Below, piece after piece: positions 56,600-64,000 of a stretch of 64,000 nucleotides of DNA. A program made the position numbers and the translations under genes. The stretch is from Dipylidium caninum (lineage: Eukaryota; Platyhelminthes; Cestoda; Cyclophyllidea; Dipylidiidae), in the NCBI GenBank assembly GCA_017562135.1, contig QEYB01001642.1, forward strand, positions 1,240,001-1,304,000, in the 5' to 3' direction. Within the stretch, counting starts at the first letter, position 1. Each line of letters opens with the position of its first letter. The notes beneath the pieces were generated by a model. It saw only the letters and a list, made by a program, of their open reading frames with translations, was not told the origin of the DNA and ran no database searches.

Positions 56600-58847
56600 T
56601 TTGCGGGCACTCTCCTTGAAGTTGAGGTCCTCGACTCTGGGAAATACAGTGAAATACTTGACAAACTAAGCGGTTGGGGCCCGCGCACCCCAGCTCTCGC
56701 AAATACGGGTGACCTAATTCTTTGCCTCGCCCCCTACGGCTTCGCCATTATTGTCGATTTCACGGCATCTTAAGGAGATTTGCCATGATAAAACTCAGTG
56801 TCCCTCGAGGATGCCTTTCGCCTTATTCCGAGTCCGAGAGAGATTTCGTCTCTGGGACACGAAACTTTAGGGTGAGCGTTGCAATTGCCATACACCAGCA
56901 GCTTCCAGCCGTCCTACGTGTGAGGAGGTGGAAGGGCATCTGAGGGGTATTTGCAGGCGTGGCAAGAGAAAGATGTGTTTTCAACTCACAACCGCAGCTC
57001 CTCACAACGCCCTTCTGTGAATCCCATCAAGACTGCGCACTCCAAAAGTAAGTAGATGTGTTATTGTCACCCAGTGAATCATAGAAGACAAAGTTTGTCC
57101 ATCTTTGAAGTCAAAAACATAAGCTACTGCCAACACGCTCAAAGTGAACCTTGCCTTTACTTGGGTGCAGAACAAAAATCATCCCGCGACATTCGTCATC
57201 ACCCACTCAATAGATAAGTGAGATTCAACTCATGTGAAACCTTCGTTTGCAACCAATCTTCGTAAGTATTTTAACCAACAGAATGAAGTTGAAATCTGCT
57301 CCTATGGCAATACCTCAAATTTGTTTATTAAACTCGAGAAAGTACGTCCTGTTTCTATGATTCCTCCTCTTCCAACTGAGAGAAATTTTGCATATCAGCT
57401 GCTGAGACGCCGCAGTAGTCAGCAACAACAGCAGCAACAATCTATCCCCACGTAAAGTGGACTTACCCGAAAAGACTGTATTTGAAGAAGTATCTGGTCC
57501 AAGAACAGGTATCTAACGATTAACTCCGGTCCCACCAACCCCGAACAGGGAGGCTTGGGACGCACGCGAATGAACCAATGAGAGATATGGGAGGGGCAGA
57601 GCCGACTCTGCAATGCGCACCAATCAGAAGTGAGCGTTAGCGGAGGGGCTGAAGGGTTCTCCCGAGGCCGCGTTTGCATGATTTTAGAGGACGAGGAAGT
57701 ACGACTTCTTCCTCCCTTCGAATCACTTTGAAGTGCTTGATCAATAGCAAGGAGAGATGACAACTCCGACAGTCCACGATTTTAACGCAGAGTATTTTCT
57801 TCCTAAATAGTTTTTTGCCAAAGGCTTCCCATTAGTGAGAGCTTTCCATAACAGTACCCATTCAAAAGTGTAACTGGGTCAGTATTAACAACTCCTGGTG
57901 CGTAACTCAAAAGAATGTGGTCTTTTGGCAGAGTATTTCCTTTTGGAATAATCGCTAGGGCGTACGCACAACAACTCTGCCGGTTCTCCTCCCTCTGACT
58001 TAGTAGTTCACGGTGAGACGATGACGGTTATGGGAGGCAGCCGATTGATCACACGACTCTAACCCTCCCAAGGCATATTCGGGGCCCATTTAGAAATGGA
58101 GACCAAGAGGTGGTTAAGGTAGTCAGGTTGATTTTCTTCAAGCAGTGCTATTAATTACGGTATGAATTGCAAATCTTTAAGTTGGGAATAATCACCTTCG
58201 AGTGCTCCGCTTAACCAATTACTCCAAAGTCATAGCCTGCTAATTGTTTCTACCACTCATGTAGCCCCCCAAGTCTGCCCATCGCTGAAGACATTTCACA
58301 TCAGAATAGTAAGAGAGAAAATGCCCACTTAGAAGGGACTGATTTGGCTGTGGTCCAAGTCAGGAGGGGATGCTAGAAGTCGTGCATTCAGGAGCAAGGA
58401 GGTTGAAGAGGCAATCCCTTTGACCACGTGGCTGGCTTCTGTACTGCTTTGGTGTGTGCGCCATTTATCGCGTTCGAAGACGCCACAATGGCATGAAGAG
58501 GACTGCAAGGATGCGGCCGTGGGTACCTTCGGCTCTTTCCGCGCTTTGATAGGTCCTAAACGCCAAGTTCGGTCGGCGTCAACTTAAGTCCCGACCACGT
58601 TTGCGAGCCATCTCGTAGGACTTAAAAAAATGTTTGCCCCTTTCGTGCGCAACGCTAGTTGGCAGCGAAAAGAGATGGTCGCCAGTTCTTGCGTGTCTAT
58701 TTAACACCAATTAATGCAAGTCTAATGAGGCTTGAGACATTGCATTACTGAAAATGATGTGGAAATAAACAAGACATCCTCCTTCTTTTCAAGGTAAGGT
58801 CTCCAGAGGAACAGCGATAAGAATACACACCATTAGTATGTGGGTAC
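56600..58847. other. Region upstream of VAChT, no gene recognised
   Basis: No protein family is recognisable on either strand. Because VAChT and ChAT read leftward, this interval should contain the cholinergic promoter and any shared 5' exon. A short CAA/CAG-type run is at about 57420-57438. The minus frame at 57419-57763 is proline and serine rich, resembles no known family and is probably non-coding. Confidence 0.5.
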
Positions 58848-59321
58848 TTGGGTAGACCATCAGGGAGACTGCACAGTCTAAAGCCTCTTCGTGTGATTTC
58901 TTCTTCATCATCGTCACGTCGTCTGCCCCAGAAAGCAAAGCCTCGGCCTACTTCCAGACAGAACACGTTGTACCTACTCCCACAGGCTTCTGCTCATTGC
59001 AATGTTAACCAGCTCGTAGTCAGTGAGAAAGCTCTAGTAGAAGACAGAGAAATTCTTTTCCAGTGGATTGGCGCAAATACCGATTGCATTTATGATTTGA
59101 AAGAACGACATAACTTATTACGTTGGGTAGCTAGCACTGACAAGTACGCGGTACCTATGCGTGGTGAGTTGGAAGCCGCTACTCTGGACGTTCTCTTCCG
59201 TGGCCACAGTGTTACAGACCACAAATTCTCCCCGTCTACTTGCTTAAAACAGGGGAGGTCAGCGAAGACATCCTCCATGCTGAAAGAAGTTCCTGAATAC
59301 TCCTCTGATTGTCCCACTTAG
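58848..59321 (+). CDS. Unidentified open frame, possible exon of an unknown gene
   Basis: A 157-codon open frame on the plus strand whose function I do not recognise. The first third is basic and serine-rich (SSSSSSRRLPQKAKPRP). The rest looks like ordinary soluble protein, for example EDREILFQWIGANTDCIYDL then LRWVASTDKYAVPMRGELEA. A consensus GTAAGT donor at 59420 lies behind a second short open stretch (about 59325-59419) in another frame. This may be a 3' exon set of a gene I cannot join, or a chance frame in GC-richer DNA. Confidence 0.3.
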   Translation: MGRPSGRLHSLKPLRVISSSSSSRRLPQKAKPRPTSRQNTLYLLPQASAHCNVNQLVVSEKALVEDREILFQWIGANTDCIYDLKERHNLLRWVASTDKYAVPMRGELEAATLDVLFRGHSVTDHKFSPSTCLKQGRSAKTSSMLKEVPEYSSDCPT

Positions 59322-59429
59322 TGAGCATGAAAATAGACTCAGTGGACAGCATTCACTTGTCACTGGCGTTGCGACAAAGTGACATTAAGACGATGTTGAT
59401 CAAACGCTGCTATAAACAAGTAAGTAGAT

Positions 59430-60612
59430 GAACCCGGCACCGTTCACAGTGCACATTTATCTTAACAAAGGACATGAGGAGTCCATCGAAGTCTTTTTTT
59501 CTTTCTTTCCAAACAAGGAGTTCCGATATATTCTAGCCCAAATGAGCGCCAGCCCTGCCGCGATGAACGCGGAAGTCGGCGTACTGGGAGGCAGTCTCTC
59601 GGGCAAGACATAGGGCGACCATGATTACACATGCACGACAAGTTTTAGGCGCTTTGGTGAAGAGGGCCACGGTTAAGTGTACTACGCAAAAGAAATGTTC
59701 TAAAATATGGGAAAGTCGATAGAACTAAGCAAATCTATTACGATCACACACTGATTGTGGCCCGATGCGATCTCAAGTCCTTTTGCCATCACCAATTCTG
59801 GAAACAAGTGGGGAGCCACAGCCCCAGTCCATCGCACCTGGGAGTCGCTCTCAACAGTGAAAAATAACACCCCACAGAGCAAGCGTTCACCGAGGAATTG
59901 AGAAGTCTCTCCTCCTCACACTTGTCAAACGCGACAATGTACATGCCTGCTACATTCTAGCACCCACCGGCGGAAGTTCACACCGCACCACACTTGAGCG
60001 GAGTCACAAGCTCTTTCTCCACGCGTTGTGACACAATATTTCATTATAAAAAACGGCCACCATGAATCAAATGCTAACTAGGCACCCAACGAATGCCTGC
60101 TGTTTAACATAAATGTCTACAAGGAGTTTGCCAAGGGAGTTGGGAAACCCACAAATTAAGAAGTGAGTCCATGTCACCTTCTCCTCGCATCAAGAAGGCA
60201 GCCAGCGGAAGCAAGGCAAAAGCAGACAACCAGATGGGACTCTCAAACCGAACCTTCAATAAAACTACAGCGACTCTATTTCGGCAGACACATGCACCCC
60301 TATAACATTTAACCCACTGGACGCAAACCCTCCCCCCCCTCCAATGGAGAAACTCAAAAGTTATCACTACTGAGACCCAAATGGATGTGGTGCATTGAAT
60401 TTCCAACTGGCCGGGTACACTGATAACCACAAAACAACCCCAAAGGTTTTGAATGTCACATGCACAGAGGCAGCATAAGCAGCCCCAGTTAAATAACAAT
60501 AAGGCTCATTCAAAGTCCACTGGCAGGCATACAAATGTGGGTTATTGGAAAGGACAATTGAAAGCGCGCAATCCACGTGCACCGAGTATTCAAAAGCAAA
60601 GAAAAAACACCT
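59430..60612. other. Unassigned stretch before the IAH1-like gene
   Basis: Short open frames occur on both strands, up to 131 codons on the minus strand at 60104-60499. None shows a recognisable motif. The minus-strand frames are cysteine and tryptophan rich and do not look like folded protein. The right end should include the 3' UTR of the IAH1-like gene. Confidence 0.4.
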
Positions 60613-62263
60613 TTAAAGTAGAGTAGGTTTGTTTAGATCCGACTGTAGTGCATCTCGCCAATCAGGAAAAACTTCGTTCACTTGGCAGGATCGGGTCCAG
60701 CAAAGTACCCAAAATTTCGGCGCAAAGTACTCCTCCAGGTTTCGCAAAGTGAAGACCATCTATGAGATAACTTCTCCAGTTCTGGATTAAAAAAAATATC
60801 CCACATAATAAGCGTAGCCAAATAGTCACCCTGGCTTTACGATTATTAAATGATAGGTTATTTTCACATTACATAAATTCGCATTTATTATGCCTCAAAA
60901 ATCTAGTGGGGTATTGCTGTGCTACTATAAATGTAGACGCTTCAGTCAACGTATGACTTTCGAGACGTCGGAAAATTAAAATTAAAATACCTGCTGGGCT
61001 GCCAATGCTTTAAACAAATTCACACAGCTCACACCCTGCGATTTCGCAACGTCTAGACAAGCATTCGCATACTTTTGTGTATTTTCAAAAGTCCTCGAAA
61101 AAGGCACACTGGAATAGAAGGTGTACAAAGACGACAACATTTCATTGACACAAAGAATAATCAGAGATTAATTACAAATATCAAATGGAAAAGAGCGCTA
61201 CACACGAGATGACCAAGATAGCAACGCCAATTGCATAAACACTTGAATCCAAACTCACCCAGTGCCAGACGATCAGGTTCTTTAGCACTTTCATCGACTG
61301 GAGGAGGAGTAATGAGGTAAATTTTTGAACGACACAATCCCATGTTCTTCGATACAAATTTGAAATAACCAATAACACAACTAAGTCATACAAGCTTGGG
61401 GAGGCTTATACTAGCAGTGGGCACACCAAGGTATACTGGAAATAGGATGCAACAATAAGAACAAACTATAACTGTCGAAAAAAAAACACAAACCATCAAA
61501 CAGTGCACAAAATATAAACACAAAAGCCGCTATTTAACGCCGTACCAATGTCTTATCACTGAGACATTAAGTAGAATCACTTAAATTACATCTGTTCATA
61601 AGCGAGGCGAAGAACGTACAGAAAGATGGCTAATCATAAGGGAAAGGTTGTTCGTATACTCTGACAACTCAACTTTCTGCGACTCAAAACTGGCGTCGTT
61701 GGCACCGAGAAAGATAAAGAAGGCAGCCGTATTCTCCAGGGACTCTGGATTAGGAAAGAGGATTTTCAAGACTGGGAGACATAGCCGTGTCGTATAGCCA
61801 GAAAATCCTCTACCCACAATATCTGCGCGCCTAAGTCAAAAAAAGAACAAATTGTGACAATCGAATAGGATAGCTTAACTAGAGATATTTTAAATCAAGG
61901 TAATAATCGGGAGTGGGAAGGTAGGCGTTACCGTTGGAAGCGGGAAGACAGAATGGAGAGGTAGCACCCTTCGTCATCAAATCCACGCTGAAACAACCAT
62001 TAGAATGCACGCTCGTAAATACACACTTGTGAGGAACAACCTGAACAGCTCACTGAACCTATTCGGGAAGTCTCAAAATCGTGTATTCTATGTGCACCAG
62101 CACCAAATGAAAGAGGATCTCAGGACTAATTTCTGCCCCACGAAGCTCAGACCAAGGGTAAATGAAATAGGGTGATATTGAAAGAGTCTAAAAAACCAGC
62201 CTGCGTTAAAGAGTCGCCAAGGAAGACACATTTCGGCAAGGAGGAAACGGAACGAGCCGACAT
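60613..62263 (-). CDS. IAH1: IAH1-like GDSL/SGNH esterase, with apparent C-terminal frame break
   Basis: Predicted SGNH-family ester hydrolase of the isoamyl acetate-hydrolysing type. The ATG at 62263 starts MSARSVSSLPKCVFLGDSLTQ, where GDSLTQ holds the nucleophile Ser. An exon near 61984-61930 encodes RGFDDEGCYLSILSSRFQR. An exon at about 61830-61620 has ADIVGRGFSGYTTRL and IFLGANDASF (the GxND block with oxyanion Asn). An exon around 61340-61240 has SKIYLITPPPVDESA. An exon at about 61112-60990 has YANACLDVAKSQGVSCVNL. The last exon, from about 60773, has WRSYLIDGLHFAKPGG with the D-x-x-H catalytic pair. Phases can be made consistent using a GTCTGA donor after exon 1 and a GTGTTT donor after the PPPVDE exon. 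Near 60676-60685 the frame stops, while FPDWRDAL, expected near the end, continues one base out of frame. Confidence 0.85.
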
Positions 62264-64000
62264 GCCCTCGAAACACGCTCCGTCCAAGTGAAGGTTTTCA
62301 GGAGAAAGGTGAAAGAAGAAGATCGCCTATAAAAGATAATCGTGATGCCCAAGATTTTTTAATCTATTTAAAGAGAGCACCCAGGTCTTGCCTGCAATTG
62401 GCGTTTATATAGTAATTTGTTTCGGACTAGGAAGTGAAAAGAAACCGCAACCAAACAGAGCCTTCTGATTATAAAACGAAATAAAGTACACCAGTCCAAA
62501 AGTATACAATATAAGGGCCCACTGTCCTCATACTTCATTGAATAATTGAGCTTCACCTGCGGACCTGCCCCCAAATTCTTTTGTCGTTGGGGCCTTCTTC
62601 ATAATGGTGGTGAAATTCTTCAGCTCTTTAGGTCCCATTGATTAATAAAATCGTGAAAAAGAGTTTTTAATACTCGCAAAGCGGTGCCTGTAACTTCCTT
62701 TGTGTATCCCCAATTAGGGCTTAGTGACGTAAACTTTCCCATTTTTGGTTTTGCTTTGTTGGGGTTGCATTTCAGTCCTTGTCTGCGCCACGAGTTTTTC
62801 TCCAAGCGCTGGCCACTTCCTCTGCGTTAACTAGTAAAGCCTGCACCTTTTATTCAAAATTTTACCGTTATTCTATGGCTAATTGGGTGGCGCGGCTTCA
62901 ATGAATTGGCCGCTAAACGGCTAGGTGGTTGTTTTCAGCAGTTGCTAATGCTTTTCATTACTGCAAAAGAAAGCAGGCATAAACTTGTGCACTCATAGTT
63001 TATAACTTACTATAGAGTTAAGTCGCGCAATGCCCGAATTGCGAATGCTGTGGTTAAGGCAGAAATTCAACACGCATAACCGCCCCTAATTTAGTGATTT
63101 GATTGGGTTAGAGGGCTTTCATTCACTAATCAGTTGTCTATACACACACAGTATGTTTTGCCTTCAACCCTTTAGGAGGCAACGTGGCGGTATTCGCGCA
63201 CAAAAAACTATAAGTGCTGTAAAAACTTTTTGCTTTGCAATTTAACGGCTGTCAATTTTGTGCTTTAGCGGTTTAATGTGTGTAAGGCAAGTACTTACAA
63301 TGTATTGCATCCTTGTTTTAATCATTCGTTTTGGGCCCCGACCTCGGCTATTCGTGAGTGTGTCGTTCCTTTGCGCTTCGGCACGCGGAGTGGGCTTCAT
63401 TGCATCTAAGAGATTTCTCGCTAATTTATAGATAGATCCCCTTACCTATGTGGGGTCACCAATTGGCGCAGTGATTGCGTAGAAATGTGCTCTGGGATAT
63501 AAGCAGTACTTATTTGGCATAGGTCCTGTAGTTGTAAATTGATCACCATTGAATGTGAATCGTTTGCCCATTACTACAACCATGATTTACACCGCAGCAT
63601 CTGCTAATGCATGAAATTTCTGTTTGTTGCTTAAGTCTCTTCGTAGTTTGCAACTTTTCCTTCTTGTTTACCTCTCGGCTCCCAGACGCCTATTTACTTT
63701 GTGTTGGCCTCAAATATGTTTTATTCTCTTCTATTGTGCGTTTCTGCTGCAAGTTTACGAAGGTAGCCTTATCTAGAAGTGGTGTATGCGCACCTCTTGG
63801 CTGATATGTTTCATATTATTCTTTTTTTGCGTTACTTAGGCTGGTATTGCATTTGGATACATTAGTCATTCACCTTGTGTTTAATTCACGCTGTTTAATT
63901 GAAATTTTTGCTATACGCTTTGGTAGTCTTTTCATCCCTGCTTCCGATAGGCGACATTCCTCCAACCTACTATGGGGAAACCTACACTTGCAAATAATTC
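62264..64000. other. Right-hand end of the window, no gene recognised
   Basis: Apart from the dispersed repeat at 62583-62683 I see no coding region. From about 62.8 kb on the sequence is again AT-richer and has only short open frames. Confidence 0.5.
62583..62683 (-). repeat. Dispersed repeat, copy 2
   Basis: Homologous to 36613-36714. On the minus strand it gives an ATG frame, MGPKELKNFTTIMKKAP, that runs 34 codons. An overlapping frame reads RVLKTLFHDFINQWDLK, where copy 1 has RVLKTLFYHFIDQWNLK. It lies in the intergenic DNA upstream of the IAH1-like gene. Confidence 0.85.

Noticed and set aside
61240..61345. Apparent phase conflict after the PPPVDE exon of the IAH1-like gene
   Set aside because: A GTGTTT donor slightly downstream of the stronger-looking GTGAGT gives a phase-consistent join, so no frameshift needs to be invoked there.

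Overview
The window is eukaryotic nuclear DNA from an invertebrate animal, most likely a parasitic flatworm and probably a tapeworm. The grounds are intron-rich genes with animal-specific families, very short introns of about 30-45 bp in the first gene beside introns of 0.1-2.3 kb elsewhere, compact gene spacing and no bacterial features. The species cannot be named from the sequence. No CRISPR array, operon, rRNA or tRNA was seen.

Layout. (1) 178-1616, plus: an SDR39U1-type NAD(P)-dependent epimerase with micro-introns. (2) About 1725-21216, minus: a very large gene for a LYST/beige (Chediak-Higashi) protein, with helical N-terminal exons, a PH-BEACH domain, a BEACH domain and WD40 repeats. 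It converges on SDR39U1. (3) 21217-23830: intergenic DNA between two divergent genes, holding a near-perfect 61-bp tandem duplication. (4) 23831-36284, plus: a 17-exon brefeldin-A-inhibited ARF-GEF (BIG/ARFGEF1-2). All exon phases agree, but the canonical catalytic glutamate of the Sec7 domain is a threonine. (5) 36958-39909, minus: five phase-consistent exons of a FARP/FRMD7-like FERM protein that stops after the F2 lobe. A dispersed repeat lies just past the last exon. (6) 40-42 kb: no recognised gene; a long CT microsatellite. (7) 42379-56599, minus: a cholinergic gene locus, with choline acetyltransferase in 12 coding exons and the vesicular acetylcholine transporter directly upstream in the same orientation. 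(8) 56.6-60.6 kb: mostly unassigned, with one 157-codon open frame of unknown nature. (9) 60613-62263, minus: an IAH1-type GDSL/SGNH esterase with an apparent frame break near its end. (10) 62.3-64 kb: a second copy of the dispersed repeat and otherwise nothing recognised.

Functionally, LYST and BIG are both membrane-traffic regulators and are transcribed divergently from a shared 2.6-kb interval. ChAT and VAChT make and package acetylcholine, and their collinear arrangement matches the locus known in nematodes, insects and vertebrates. Base composition appears to shift from AT-rich (1-40 kb) to clearly more GC-rich (about 42-60 kb); this was judged by eye, not computed.

Protein-family comparisons were made from memory of human and worm sequences. 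No database search was run.
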